Positions 40,963 through 50,067 of a stretch of 53,305 bases of DNA are shown piece by piece. Every line of letters starts with the position of its first letter. The first letter of the stretch is position 1. The notes under the pieces were generated by a model that was not told the origin of the DNA, made no database searches, and worked only from the letters and a program-made list of their open reading frames with translations. The DNA is from CAYXFZ01 sp964464385 (GTDB taxonomy: Bacteria; Planctomycetota; UBA1135): positions 1 through 53,305 of the forward strand of contig CAYXFZ010000003.1 of the NCBI GenBank assembly GCA_964464385.1. Reading direction: 5' to 3'. The translations under genes were made by a program, and so were the position numbers.

Positions 40963-42204
40963 ATGAGCCACTCCGTTCAACTCGAAGATCGCATCCAAGA
41001 TGGCCAGGTGACTGCCAAGGCCGCGAAAATCGGTTTGGCCCTGGCCCTCGTGGGCTTGGGCGGAGCTGCTGCCCTGGGTTCTGCCGAAGGCGATCATTGG
41101 CGCCTCTTTTTCCATGCCTACCTTGCCGCCTTCTCTTGGGCTCTTGCCATTTGCATTGGCGGGCTCATGTTCGTCATCATTCAGCACTTGGTCAACGCTC
41201 ATTGGAGTGTGACCGTTCGCCGGATCGCCGAATACACCACCAATGCCATGCCCTGGATGGGGGTTTTGGCCCTGCCCTTCCTCTATCCCATCCTGACCCA
41301 CCACGGAGCCGAGGAATTTGGCGGCCTGCTGTGGCCTTGGTTGCACCCTCATGGCGATCACCAAGCCTTGATCGAGCACAAATCGGCGTGGCTCAACCGC
41401 GACTTCTTCTTGATTCGTTTGGTCGCTTACTTTGTCCTCTGGTCGGCCATCGCTAAGTATTTTCTGAAGCGCTCCCTGGAGCAAGACGTTGCCCCCGAGG
41501 GTGACTATGCACCGACCATGCGGGCCAAAAAAATGTCCGCACCCATGGTCATTGTCATGGCCCTGACTTTGAGTTTTGCTGCCTTCGATTTGCTGATGTC
41601 GCTGGCTCCGGAATGGTTCAGCACCATTTTCGGAGTGTACTTTTTTGCCGGCGGTTTTCGATCCATCATGGCCTGGATTATCATCTGCGCCCTCTTTCTG
41701 CGGCGCAACCGCGTTGCCGATCGCTCCATTCACGTTGAGCACTATCACGACTTGGGCAAATTTATGTTTGCCTTCATTATATTCTGGGCCTACATTGCAT
41801 TTTCCCAGTTCATGCTGATCTGGTACGCGAACATCCCCGAGGAAACCGGTTGGTTCGGCATTCGCCGCACCGAGGCGTGGATGCCGGCCACTTGGTTCCT
41901 GGTCTTGGGCAACTTCTTTATCCCTTTCCTGGGTGTAATTTCCCGCCACGTTAAACGCAACACCAAGTTGCTGGGCTTTTGGGCCTGCTACATGTTGTTC
42001 ATTGAGTGGGTGGACATGACTTGGCTGGTCATGCCTCAGTTGGATCACGGTGCTACCTTCTCGGTGGGCATCATCAACATTTTGGCTCTCGTGGGCGTCG
42101 CCGGTTTCTTGATCTTTGCCGTGGCTCGCGCCGCCGGGAATCGACCCCTCGTCCCTCTCCGAGATCCGCTCCTCGCGCAATCTCTCGCCTTCAAAAACTC
42201 CTAA
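40963..42204 (+). CDS. actF: Alternative complex III subunit ActF, quinol:cytochrome c oxidoreductase membrane subunit
   Basis: Second NrfD-fold membrane subunit of ACIII, 413 aa, about ten helices. Conserved stretches include FHAYLAAFSWALAICIGGLMFVIIQHLVNAHWSVTVRR, NAMPWMGVLALPF, AFDLLMSLAPEWFSTIFGVYFFAGGF, FIIFWAYIAFSQFMLIWYANIPEETGWF and FLGVISRHVKRNTK. Together with ActC it forms the membrane scaffold. The ATG lies 8 bp after actDE with only a weak GAG before it. Confidence 0.94.
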   Translation: MSHSVQLEDRIQDGQVTAKAAKIGLALALVGLGGAAALGSAEGDHWRLFFHAYLAAFSWALAICIGGLMFVIIQHLVNAHWSVTVRRIAEYTTNAMPWMGVLALPFLYPILTHHGAEEFGGLLWPWLHPHGDHQALIEHKSAWLNRDFFLIRLVAYFVLWSAIAKYFLKRSLEQDVAPEGDYAPTMRAKKMSAPMVIVMALTLSFAAFDLLMSLAPEWFSTIFGVYFFAGGFRSIMAWIIICALFLRRNRVADRSIHVEHYHDLGKFMFAFIIFWAYIAFSQFMLIWYANIPEETGWFGIRRTEAWMPATWFLVLGNFFIPFLGVISRHVKRNTKLLGFWACYMLFIEWVDMTWLVMPQLDHGATFSVGIINILALVGVAGFLIFAVARAAGNRPLVPLRDPLLAQSLAFKNS

Positions 42205-42207
42205 CCC

Positions 42208-42435
42208 ATGGCCCACCAACCCGACACGCCCCCGGTGCCCTTCGCCTTCGTGCTGACGGCGGTCTGCATCATTGGCACATTGTTTGTGGGCATCCTGGGC
42301 TTGGCCGCTTATCGGGCCGTGACCCTGGATTTGGAAGCCCAACACGCCAAACGACAAGCGCCGCCAGAAAAACCACCCGTCTATGGTCTAGAAGAGGCCA
42401 AGGCCAGCATCCTCCAGGAGGCGGCTGGCTCCTGA
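42208..42435 (+). CDS. Small single-helix membrane protein in the ACIII-oxidase operon
   Basis: 75 aa. An N-terminal proline-rich cytoplasmic stub leads into one helix (about 12-35: FAFVLTAVCIIGTLFVGILGLAAY), then an acidic/basic helical tail. Its place between actF and sco, 3 bp from each, is where small accessory subunits of ACIII or assembly factors occur. It could stand in for the small ActG-type subunit described in some ACIII complexes, but no sequence match can be claimed by eye. Confidence 0.7.
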   Translation: MAHQPDTPPVPFAFVLTAVCIIGTLFVGILGLAAYRAVTLDLEAQHAKRQAPPEKPPVYGLEEAKASILQEAAGS

Positions 42436-42437
42436 CC

Positions 42438-43265
42438 ATGTTTTTGTCCTTTCTCTCTCAGCGGAAACCATCGACTTGGGCGAGCTTGGCCCTCGTTTTG
42501 CTGGCCGGTTCCGGCTGGGCTCAGGCGGATTCTGAGGCCTTGCCGGTGGAATTGGTGGGGGTGGGCATCGAGGAGCACTTGAACGCTCCGCTCCCCCTGG
42601 ATTTGATGTTTCAAGATGTCGCAGGGCAAGACGCTCCTCTTGCGGAACACTTTGCCGGTGATTTGCCGGTGATTCTGACGCTCAATTATTCCAAGTGCCC
42701 CAACCTCTGTGACCTTCAGTTGCAGGGCATGGTCTCAACCCTGAAGTCCATCTCGGAAACCGCCGGCCAGGATTTTCAATTGGTGACCGTCAGCGTGGAT
42801 CCCGACGAGACCGAGGTCAGCCTCGGATCTTGGCAGAACCGACTGCTCGATCTTTACGATCGCCAGGATGCGACCTGGACCTTTCTGCGCGGCGATAACG
42901 AGGCCATTGCCAAGTTGGCCGATGCCGTGGGTTTCCGTTACCAGATTTTGGAAGAGACCGGCGAATTTGCCCACACTGCTTGCTCCTTCCTTTTGACCCC
43001 GGGCGGCACCGTGGCGCGGTACCTCTATGGGGTCCAGCCCGATGCCGACACCTTGCGTTTTTCTCTGCTTGAGGCCGACGCTGGTCGATCTATGTCTACC
43101 CTGGATAAGGTCCTTCTCTTTTGCTTCCGCTACGACCCCGAGCGTGGCAAATACACTCTCGCGGCGATGAATCTGTTGCGCGTTGCCGGGATCTTCACTG
43201 TCCTGGCGCTTGCCGGGGTCATTGTCCGTCGCGTCCGTCGCGACCGTGCCCAATCCTCAGCATGA
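42438..43265 (+). CDS. SCO1/SenC copper chaperone for cytochrome oxidase
   Basis: Copper metallochaperone delivering Cu to the CuA site. Leader about 14-30, then a thioredoxin fold with CPNLCDLQ (Cys87, Cys91) and the copper-ligand His179 (FAHTACSF). A C-terminal helix (about 250-268) anchors it in the membrane. The length of 275 aa suits the long bacterial SCO proteins. It lies immediately upstream of coxB with an ATGA overlap (43262-43265), consistent with assembly of that subunit. A second SCO is at 51025. Confidence 0.93.
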   Translation: MFLSFLSQRKPSTWASLALVLLAGSGWAQADSEALPVELVGVGIEEHLNAPLPLDLMFQDVAGQDAPLAEHFAGDLPVILTLNYSKCPNLCDLQLQGMVSTLKSISETAGQDFQLVTVSVDPDETEVSLGSWQNRLLDLYDRQDATWTFLRGDNEAIAKLADAVGFRYQILEETGEFAHTACSFLLTPGGTVARYLYGVQPDADTLRFSLLEADAGRSMSTLDKVLLFCFRYDPERGKYTLAAMNLLRVAGIFTVLALAGVIVRRVRRDRAQSSA

Positions 43266-44329
43266 GCCTTCTCCTTTCTCTGCTCGCCTTGATCCCTCCT
43301 TCAGCGCAGGAGCCGGTTCCCGTCCAGGAACCCACCGCCTCCCAGGAGCAAGCGAATACCATTGCCCAACTTGGCCAACTTGGGGACCAGGGCGGAGACT
43401 TGTTTTTTCCACTTGCGGCCTCGGACGCGGCCGAAGTTCACGACGAAGTTTATTACATCGTTTTTTGGATTTCGGTTTTCTTTCTGTTCTTGATCTGCTT
43501 CGCCACGATTTACTTTGCGTTTAAATACAATCGTAGTAAATCGCTGGAGCCGCAAAAATCCCCACCTCACAATGATCTCATTGAAATTGTTTGGACGGTG
43601 ATTCCCACCCTAATCTGCGTTTATCTCTTCTGGATTGGGATGGTGGGGTACGTGGATCGCCGCACCCCCCCGGCGGACACCTACGACATCTACGTCACGG
43701 GTCAGAAATGGAGCTGGACTTTCGCTTACCCGAACGGCGCGATTTCCAATGAACTTCATGCCCCGGTGGGTCGTCCGGTCCGCCTCATTTTGTCTTCCAA
43801 AGATGTCCTGCACAGCGTCTTCATCCCTGTTCTTCGCCTAAAGATGGATGCTGTCCCCGGACGCTTCGAGGAAATGTGGTTCGAAGCTCGCGAAATTGGT
43901 GAATTCGAAATGTTCTGCACCGAATATTGCGGTACCAATCACTCGGCTATGTTGGCCAAGCTGGTCTTGGAAACTCCAACGGACCACCAAATTTGGGTGG
44001 ACGAAAACTCAGACCCAACCGCGGGCCTCACGCCCGTGGAGGCCGGCAACAAATTGCGCACCGTTCGCGGTTGCGTAGCTTGCCATAACGTGACCGGGGC
44101 CCCGGGTGGAATTGGGCCTACCTGGAAGGGCTCTTTTGGTGCCAATCAGGTCTTTGCCGATGGCTCTACTGGGGTCGTGGACGAGACTTACATTCGTCAA
44201 TCCATCCTCGAACCCAACGCAAAAATTGTGGAGGGCTTTGCTTCTCCATCCCAGATGCCCTCCTACCAGGGCCAACTCAATGACGCGGAATTGCAGGGCT
44301 TGATCGAATACATCAAGACGTTGCAGTAG
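43262..44329 (+). CDS. coxB: Cytochrome c oxidase subunit II with fused cytochrome c domain (caa3-type)
   Basis: CuA-binding and heme-c-bearing subunit, 355 aa. A signal-like N-terminus is followed by two helices (about 64-86 and 107-128). The cupredoxin domain has CuA ligands His184, Cys219, Glu221, Cys223, His227 and Met230 (CTEYCGTNHSAM). A C-terminal cytochrome c domain carries CVACH (271-275) and a likely Met ligand (SQMPSY). With ActDE it supplies covalently attached carriers, so a soluble cytochrome c may not be needed between ACIII and the oxidase. Confidence 0.96.
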   Translation: MSLLLSLLALIPPSAQEPVPVQEPTASQEQANTIAQLGQLGDQGGDLFFPLAASDAAEVHDEVYYIVFWISVFFLFLICFATIYFAFKYNRSKSLEPQKSPPHNDLIEIVWTVIPTLICVYLFWIGMVGYVDRRTPPADTYDIYVTGQKWSWTFAYPNGAISNELHAPVGRPVRLILSSKDVLHSVFIPVLRLKMDAVPGRFEEMWFEAREIGEFEMFCTEYCGTNHSAMLAKLVLETPTDHQIWVDENSDPTAGLTPVEAGNKLRTVRGCVACHNVTGAPGGIGPTWKGSFGANQVFADGSTGVVDETYIRQSILEPNAKIVEGFASPSQMPSYQGQLNDAELQGLIEYIKTLQ

Positions 44330-44342
44330 CTCGAACAAGACC

Positions 44343-46256
44343 ATGAGCACACACGATTCTTCTTCCGGCATCCACTACCTGAACGTGGACCGCGGTTTCT
44401 GGTCCTGGTTCTGGACCTTGGACCACAAGCGGCTTGGCCTCCTTTACATGTGGTCCGTCATCTCGATGATGATTGTGGGCGGATTCTTTGCTATTGGCCT
44501 GCGAAGCGAATTATTTAGCCCGGGCGCCGACGTCTTGACTGCGGACCAATTCAACCACTTCTTCACCCTGCACGGGGCGATCATGGTCTTCTTGGTCATC
44601 ATTCCTAGCATTCCTGCGGCTCTGGGAAATTTTGCCCTGCCCATCATGTTGGGGGCCAAGGATGTGGCCTTTCCCAAACTGAATCGCATGTCCTATCACC
44701 TGTGGGTGATGGGCGCGATCTTGATGGTCACCTCCATCTTCCGCGGCGGCTTGGATACGGGCTGGACCTTCTACCCGCCTTACTCCACGACGACCGACAC
44801 GGCCGTTTTCTGGGCCTTGGGTGGTGTCTTGGCGCTGGGCTTCAGTTCCATCTTTACTGGCATCAACTTTCTTTCCACGATCCACAAGATGCGCCCTCCG
44901 GGCATGGCCTTTTTCCAGATGCCACTTTTCTTGTGGGCTATGTATGCCACTGCGGTCATCCAGGTGCTGGCCACTCCGGTGATTGCCATTGCCTTGCTCA
45001 TGTTGGGTGTGGAGCGAGGCCTCGGAATTGGTTTCTTTGACCCGACCTTAGGCGGCGACCCATTCCTCTTCCAGCACTTGTTCTGGTTCTACAGCCACCC
45101 GGCCGTTTACATCATGATTCTGCCGGCCATGGGTGTGCTGTCCGAGCTCTTTGCGACCTTCAGCCGCAAGCACATTTTCGGCTACAAGTACATCGCCTAC
45201 AGTTCGATCGCGATCGCCATGTTCAGCTTTGTGGTCTGGGGTCACCACCTCTTCGTGGCCGGGCAGTCGCAAGTGGCCTCGGTCATTTTCTCCGCCGTCA
45301 CCTTCTCCGTCGCCATTCCTTCCGCCGTTAAGGTTTTCAACTGGGTGGCGACCATGTACAAGGGTTCGGTCAGCATGGATACGCCGATGATTTTCGCAAT
45401 GTCGGTGATCTGGCTATTCGGCATCGGTGGAGTGACTGGTTTGTTTCTGGCCATGCTGACGACTGACATGCACCTGCATGACACCTACTTCGTGGTGGCT
45501 CACTTCCACTTCGTCATGGTGGGCAGTGCTCTTTTTGCCTTCATGGGCGGCATTCATTACTGGTGGCCAAAGATGTTCGGTGTGATGTATCGCCGACCGC
45601 CAGCACGATTCTTGGCCGTGATGGCCTTCATTGGCTTCAACCTCACCTTCATGCCATTGTTTTTGGCCGGCACGCAGGGCATGCAGCGGCGGATTTTCGA
45701 CTACGTGCCCCGCTTCGAGGGCTACAACCAACTCGCCACCTACGGCAGTTATGTCCTCGGCATTGCCCTCTTTGGCACCCTCTTCAATTTGCTGGGTAGC
45801 CTGAAGGGTCGCCGCGGCAAGCTGGATTCCCTCGGCGAGGCCTTGGCGGACACGACCAAAACCTTGCTGTGGATCCCGCGCAACATGTTGGCCACTGGTG
45901 ACGGGGTCAAGGCTGGTCTTTTCGTCCTCTTGTCCCCCTTCTTGGTTCCGGTCATGCTGATCTTGGCCGTCAGCCACTTCGCCAGTTGGTTGGCGGATGC
46001 CATTCTGATCCGCCCCATGATTCACGTGTCCGGCCTGATCTTTGGGAATGGCGGCCCCGCTTCGCCCAACCCTTGGGGCGGCGCCACCCTGGAGTGGCAC
46101 ACGCCCTCACCCGCGCCGCCGCACAACTTTGACGAGGCTCCGATCGCCGGCGATCCTTACGCCATGGAGATCTTCCGCTTCGAATCCAAAGAGGCTGGTT
46201 ATGTGCCGGTCAACCCCGATCCGAAAGATCCTCACCTCGCCCAACCCCTCTCCTGA
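44343..46256 (+). CDS. coxA: Cytochrome c oxidase subunit I
   Basis: Catalytic heme a/a3-CuB subunit, 637 aa, twelve core helices. Visible landmarks: LDHKRLGLLYMW, TLHGAIMVFLVIIP (heme a His), FWFYSHPAVYIMILPAMGVLSE (CuB His and the cross-linked Tyr region), WGHHLFVAGQ (CuB histidine pair), and THDTYFVVAHFHFVM-like (here LHDTYFVVAHFHFVM) for heme a3/a ligands. The YSHPAVY variant is characteristic of A-type oxidases, where YSHPEVY carries the K/D-channel Glu. Ala at this position suggests the A2 subclass found in caa3 enzymes. The C-terminus has an additional soluble tail. Confidence 0.96.
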   Translation: MSTHDSSSGIHYLNVDRGFWSWFWTLDHKRLGLLYMWSVISMMIVGGFFAIGLRSELFSPGADVLTADQFNHFFTLHGAIMVFLVIIPSIPAALGNFALPIMLGAKDVAFPKLNRMSYHLWVMGAILMVTSIFRGGLDTGWTFYPPYSTTTDTAVFWALGGVLALGFSSIFTGINFLSTIHKMRPPGMAFFQMPLFLWAMYATAVIQVLATPVIAIALLMLGVERGLGIGFFDPTLGGDPFLFQHLFWFYSHPAVYIMILPAMGVLSELFATFSRKHIFGYKYIAYSSIAIAMFSFVVWGHHLFVAGQSQVASVIFSAVTFSVAIPSAVKVFNWVATMYKGSVSMDTPMIFAMSVIWLFGIGGVTGLFLAMLTTDMHLHDTYFVVAHFHFVMVGSALFAFMGGIHYWWPKMFGVMYRRPPARFLAVMAFIGFNLTFMPLFLAGTQGMQRRIFDYVPRFEGYNQLATYGSYVLGIALFGTLFNLLGSLKGRRGKLDSLGEALADTTKTLLWIPRNMLATGDGVKAGLFVLLSPFLVPVMLILAVSHFASWLADAILIRPMIHVSGLIFGNGGPASPNPWGGATLEWHTPSPAPPHNFDEAPIAGDPYAMEIFRFESKEAGYVPVNPDPKDPHLAQPLS

Positions 46257-46270
46257 TCGAGGTCACTGAG

Positions 46271-47056
46271 ATGAGCTCCTCCGCTACCGCAATCGCTACC
46301 GACGCCGGGCACTCCCACCCGGAGCACGTCGCGCACCACTTTGATACTGCCAAACAACAGTTCGATACGGGGAAATTGGGAATCTGGAGTTTCCTCTTTC
46401 AGGAAGTCCTGTTTTTCAGCGGGCTTTTTGTGGCCTATGCGGTCTATCGTCAAAACCACCCCGAGGTTTTCCAGTTCGCGTCCCAGTTTTTGAATACCAA
46501 TCTTGGCGCCATCAACACCGTGGTTCTGTTGTTCAGTTCCTTCACGGCGGCGTGGGCAGTTCGTGCCGCCCAGCTCGGTCAGAAAAAAACGCTGATCACG
46601 CTCTTGAGCGTGACCATCCTTTGCGCCTTTGGGTTCATGGGAATCAAATACATCGAGTATTCCCACAAGTTCCACGAAGGTTTGCTTTGGGGCGGCGCCG
46701 AACACTCCATCATGAAAGCGGACAACAGTTCCACTACCATGATTTTGGAGTCGGTGAAAAACCACAGCGAAGCCTGGAACCACCCGGCCGGTACCAACAC
46801 TTTTGCGGTCAAAGATCTCAGTATCGAGCAGCGCCGCAAGACTGGAATTTTCTTCGGCGTTTACTTCTGCCTGACGGGCCTGCATGGCATTCACGTCATT
46901 GCCGGCATCTTCCTGATGTTTTGGTTGCTGGCGCGAGCGGTTCGCGGGGACTTTGGTCCCCAGAATTTCAATGCCATTGATTTTGGTGCCTTGTACTGGC
47001 ACTTAGTGGACTTGATTTGGATTTTCCTCTTTCCCCTCCTCTACCTGATCAGTTGA
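46271..47056 (+). CDS. coxC: Cytochrome c oxidase subunit III
   Basis: 261-aa membrane subunit with seven helices expected. Recognisable are FDTGKLGIWSFLFQEVLFFSGLFVAYAVYR, NTVVLLFSSFTAAWAVRAAQLGQKK, FFGVYFCLTGLHGIHVIAGIFLMFW and ALYWHLVDLIWIFLFPLLYL, all strongly conserved in this subunit. A loop of about 60 residues (EGLLWGGAEHSIMKADNSS...) between helices is longer than usual. It lies 14 bp after coxA. Confidence 0.94.
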   Translation: MSSSATAIATDAGHSHPEHVAHHFDTAKQQFDTGKLGIWSFLFQEVLFFSGLFVAYAVYRQNHPEVFQFASQFLNTNLGAINTVVLLFSSFTAAWAVRAAQLGQKKTLITLLSVTILCAFGFMGIKYIEYSHKFHEGLLWGGAEHSIMKADNSSTTMILESVKNHSEAWNHPAGTNTFAVKDLSIEQRRKTGIFFGVYFCLTGLHGIHVIAGIFLMFWLLARAVRGDFGPQNFNAIDFGALYWHLVDLIWIFLFPLLYLIS

Positions 47057-47058
47057 CG

Positions 47059-47415
47059 ATGAGCGATTCCCACGAACACGGTGGCGTCGGCCACACCCTC
47101 CCGATCCAGCAGATCGGAGGCGTGCTTTTGATTCTCCTCTTCCTGACTGGGCTCACGGTGTTGACGGGAAGAATGGATTTGCACGGTTACGACCTCACCG
47201 TGGCCATGATCATTGCCACGGTCAAGGCCTCCCTGGTCTGTGCGGTGTTCATGCACATGCTTTGGGATCGTCCCTTCCTGCGGTTGGGCTTGGTCATTGC
47301 CGTCATCATGGTGGGCGCCTTTTTGGCCTACACTTTAATTGATACCGCTGAGTATCAGGACCAAATGAGGGCATGGCAGCTGCACGAGGAATACCAGAAG
47401 TCCACTACGGGATGA
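47059..47415 (+). CDS. coxD: Cytochrome c oxidase subunit IV (prokaryotic, caa3-type)
   Basis: 118 aa with three helices: IQQIGGVLLILLFLTGLTVLTGRMDL, LTVAMIIATVKASLVCAVFMHMLWDRPFLRLG and VIAVIMVGAFLAYTLI. The VKAxLV...FMHL pattern is typical of the small bacterial subunit IV. An N-terminal His-rich stub (SDSHEHGGVGH) precedes it. The stop overlaps the next ATG (ATGA at 47412). Confidence 0.92.
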   Translation: MSDSHEHGGVGHTLPIQQIGGVLLILLFLTGLTVLTGRMDLHGYDLTVAMIIATVKASLVCAVFMHMLWDRPFLRLGLVIAVIMVGAFLAYTLIDTAEYQDQMRAWQLHEEYQKSTTG

Positions 47416-48278
47416 GTTCCGAGCCGGGCGGGCGCGGATTTTCCCCTCCGCCCGGGACTGGCACGCTCGGCCTTCGTCTCCTTCTGGTTTCCTTTGCAAT
47501 CCTGTTTGTAAGCACACTGGCCACCTATTGGATCGTCCGTGCTCAAGTGCAGTACTGGTCTGCTGGCTTGCCGGAACTGCCGGTTGGCCTTTGGGTGAGT
47601 ACTGCACTCTTGGGCTGGTTGAGCGTTTGCTCCAGTCAGTTTGTCAGGCAACACGAGGCTGGCTGGGATGTCCGCCGCTTTCATGGCCTAGCTTTGCTCT
47701 TGGCCTTGGCTTTTCTGCTGGCACAAGCCTGGAATTGGAAGACTCTTGTCTCCGCCAACTTGGCCCCGGACGCCCCGGCGCTTTATGCCTTCTCCTTCTA
47801 TACCCTGACTGGTCTCCATGCTCTTCATGTTTTGGGAGGCGTTTTCGCCCACCTGAATCAGTGGGGAGGATTTCGCGCCGGAAAGCCACCGAGCTCGGAG
47901 GCCGTGGGTGGCATGGCGACCTACTGGCACTTTCTGGGCCTGTGCTGGATTCCACTCTTCGCGACTTTGGCGGTGGGGGCTGATCCCGACCTAACTTCCG
48001 CCGACATTTTGGCAGGCACGCGCGCCTTCGCTTTGGCGGGGTGCGCCCTCTTTGCCCTGGGCTGGCTGCTCACTGTGCGAGCGCTTTGGCGTAAGGCGGG
48101 GGTCAGCGCGGGTTTGCTTGGCCTATTGCCTCCGCTGGCCTGGCTCATGGCCTTCATGCGTGCCGAAGAACTTCAGCTGAAACGCTTGGTGTTGTTTTGG
48201 AGTGTGGCCTTTGGCATTGCCCTCGTTGGCGTGGCAACCCACTTTGCCGTGGTCGTGGCCGTCGCTCGGACTCAATGA
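47412..48278 (+). CDS. Second, divergent subunit III-like protein with C-terminal extension
   Basis: 288-aa membrane protein. Residues about 20-196 follow the heme-copper oxidase subunit III pattern (LVSFAILFVSTLATYWIVR, FSFYTLTGLHALHVLGGVFAHL, GGMATYWHFLGLCWIPLFATL). The remaining 90 residues add three more helices (AFALAGCALFALGWLLTV, AGLLGLLPPLAWLMAF, LVLFWSVAFGIALVGVATHFAVVVAV) not found in ordinary subunit III. It is the last gene of the operon. Subunit III paralogues of this kind accompany caa3/ACIII gene sets in some lineages. Its exact role is unclear. Confidence 0.78.
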   Translation: MSSEPGGRGFSPPPGTGTLGLRLLLVSFAILFVSTLATYWIVRAQVQYWSAGLPELPVGLWVSTALLGWLSVCSSQFVRQHEAGWDVRRFHGLALLLALAFLLAQAWNWKTLVSANLAPDAPALYAFSFYTLTGLHALHVLGGVFAHLNQWGGFRAGKPPSSEAVGGMATYWHFLGLCWIPLFATLAVGADPDLTSADILAGTRAFALAGCALFALGWLLTVRALWRKAGVSAGLLGLLPPLAWLMAFMRAEELQLKRLVLFWSVAFGIALVGVATHFAVVVAVARTQ

Positions 48279-49132
48279 GCGCCTGGCCCGTCTAGCACGA
48301 GAACGAGAAAGAGAAGAGGGAGATAAACCAGGGAGGCGAATAAAAGAATGCGGGCACGTTTGGCGTCGCGTCGCAGGGCAAAGTGAAACACCGTGGCCAA
48401 GAACAAGAGGGCGAGGGAAAGGGCCGAGTAAAAATAAAGTTTGCCGGCTTGGCCAACCATGGTGGGCAGGAGGCTGACGGGCAACAAAGTCATGGCCCAA
48501 TGCGCCGCTTGCCGTCCCGACATGCGTCCCGAGACATCGGCTGAGGGCAACATGCGCATGCCCGCGCGTTGGTAATCCTCGCGATAGAGCCAGGCAATGG
48601 CCATGAAGTGCGGGAGTTGCCACAGGAAGAGAACGGCAAAGACAATGCCGGCTAGAAGGTCCAGGCCCTGATCTGCAGCGGCATAACCGACCAGCAGGGG
48701 TAGAGCGCCGGGAAGGGCGCCGACGATGGTGTTCAGTTCCGTCACGGTCTTCAGCGGGGTGTAGATGAAGACGTAGAGGATGATCATGATGACCGCCAAC
48801 CAGGCGGAGAGCGGGGTCGTGGCCAGGGCCAACCACGCCACGCCCAGAGCGGCCAAGCCCCACCCCAAGCCCGTGACCTTTGGCTTGGAAAGTTTGCCGG
48901 TAGGAATGGGACGATGCCGAGTGCGCTCCATCAATCCATCCAGCTTGGCTTCGGCGGCCTGGTTGAGGGCGGATGCGCCACAGGAGGCTAGGGTCAATCC
49001 AGCGACAAGGTGCAGAGCGAGGACCCAGGAGAATCCAGTCGGATGCGCCAGCCAACAACAGGCGACTGCTGCGGGCGTGCTGAATCCCTGAATCCGAAAC
49101 TTGAACAAAGTGGCCCAGTCCCGCGCCTGCAT
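48272..49132 (-). CDS. ctaB: Protoheme IX farnesyltransferase (heme O synthase)
   Basis: UbiA-family prenyltransferase that makes heme O from heme B, 286 aa. The first Asp-rich motif is ALNQAAEAKLDGLMERTRHRP (Asn57, Asp65, with RTxxRP), as in CyoE/CtaB, and the second conserved loop is YREDYQRAGMRMLP. Nine helices are expected. It converges with the oxidase operon with a 7 bp overlap. ATG 49132 lies 11 bp after ctaA. Confidence 0.95.
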   Translation of the reverse strand: MQARDWATLFKFRIQGFSTPAAVACCWLAHPTGFSWVLALHLVAGLTLASCGASALNQAAEAKLDGLMERTRHRPIPTGKLSKPKVTGLGWGLAALGVAWLALATTPLSAWLAVIMIILYVFIYTPLKTVTELNTIVGALPGALPLLVGYAAADQGLDLLAGIVFAVLFLWQLPHFMAIAWLYREDYQRAGMRMLPSADVSGRMSGRQAAHWAMTLLPVSLLPTMVGQAGKLYFYSALSLALLFLATVFHFALRRDAKRARILLFASLVYLPLLFLVLVLDGPGAH

Positions 49133-49143
49133 GGCGGGAAAGA

Positions 49144-50067
49144 TCAAGGCGACTCCGGTTCTCGCAAACGAAAGCGCGCTTCCATGGCCAAGCCGGTGGT
49201 TTGCACCAAGACAAACACACCGATGAGGAGATGCCCAGTCGCGCTGGCGGCCTGGGCGATGAACCGGGCCCGATCCGAGGCAAAGGTGTCCTGAAGAGGA
49301 CCCAGGAGAAGGGCCCAAGTGGCCAATCCCAAGCCTAATTGGATTCCCAGAAGCCAAGCCAGGCGCAGGGCTCCGGCACGAAGGCTGCCCGGGTCGCGGC
49401 CATGGGTGAGGATCAGCCGCACCACCCAGAGCAGGACCCCGGTGGTTACGAGGGCCAGGAGCAGATGTCCAGAAAAGGCCCCTTCTTTGTGGCGCAGGCT
49501 GGCGGCGGCAATGAGGTTCAAGAAGAGGACCAAGATGCCGATGCCGGTCCACAGCCGGAGTGGACCGGTGATTGGATTGGGGATGGGTTGGGGCTGGCTG
49601 GCCCAGGCGGGCGAGGAGAACTTGGCCATGGCAGCCAAGAGAAGGACGCAGAGTTGCGCCCCGAGGGCATGCAGGATGGCCATGATCTGGTCATTGGCCA
49701 CCACTCGGAATGCTCCGAGGAGTCCCTGGAGAATGACGGCGAGAAGACAGGCCCAAGCCAGCCGCCGCCAAGAGCGGGGGGCCTTGGCCAAGGACGATGC
49801 CAGGACGAGGGCGATGCACAGGATTCCGATCAGGGTGCCAGCTTGGCGATGGCTGTGCTCCAGGGCGGAGCCGACGCCAAAGGTGTTGGCAATCTCGCCG
49901 TAGAAAACGTTGAACAAGCTCCAGCCGTTGATATTGGGCCAAGTGGGGTAGGCCATGCCGACTTCGGTGCTGGTCACAGCACCTCCAAGGCCAATGGTGA
50001 GGAGGACGGCCACCAACAGGGAGGCCACGGCCAAGCGGTGAATCCAGGGGTGCTTGACCGGGATCAT
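49144..50067 (-). CDS. ctaA: Heme A synthase
   Basis: COX15/CtaA enzyme oxidising heme O to heme A, 307 aa, eight helices in two related four-helix halves. Family marks: GGAVTSTEVGMAYPTWPNINGW, EHSHRQAGTLIG (a heme-ligand His and the conserved Glu/His set), LQGLLGAFRV, ILHALGAQL, and in the second half SLRHKEGAFSGHLLLAL, LGLATWALLLGP and ATGHLLIGVFVLVQ. A cysteine pair near the first periplasmic loop, seen in Bacillus CtaA, is absent. It is coupled to the cytochrome gene upstream by ATGA (50064-50067). Confidence 0.92.
   Translation of the reverse strand: MIPVKHPWIHRLAVASLLVAVLLTIGLGGAVTSTEVGMAYPTWPNINGWSLFNVFYGEIANTFGVGSALEHSHRQAGTLIGILCIALVLASSLAKAPRSWRRLAWACLLAVILQGLLGAFRVVANDQIMAILHALGAQLCVLLLAAMAKFSSPAWASQPQPIPNPITGPLRLWTGIGILVLFLNLIAAASLRHKEGAFSGHLLLALVTTGVLLWVVRLILTHGRDPGSLRAGALRLAWLLGIQLGLGLATWALLLGPLQDTFASDRARFIAQAASATGHLLIGVFVLVQTTGLAMEARFRLREPESP

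Noticed and set aside
42434..42437. Long N-terminal extension of the SCO gene starting at 42006
   Set aside because: The upstream open frame runs through actF and the small TM gene and is Arg/His/Gly-rich. ATG 42438 starts a proper leader 3 bp after the previous stop.
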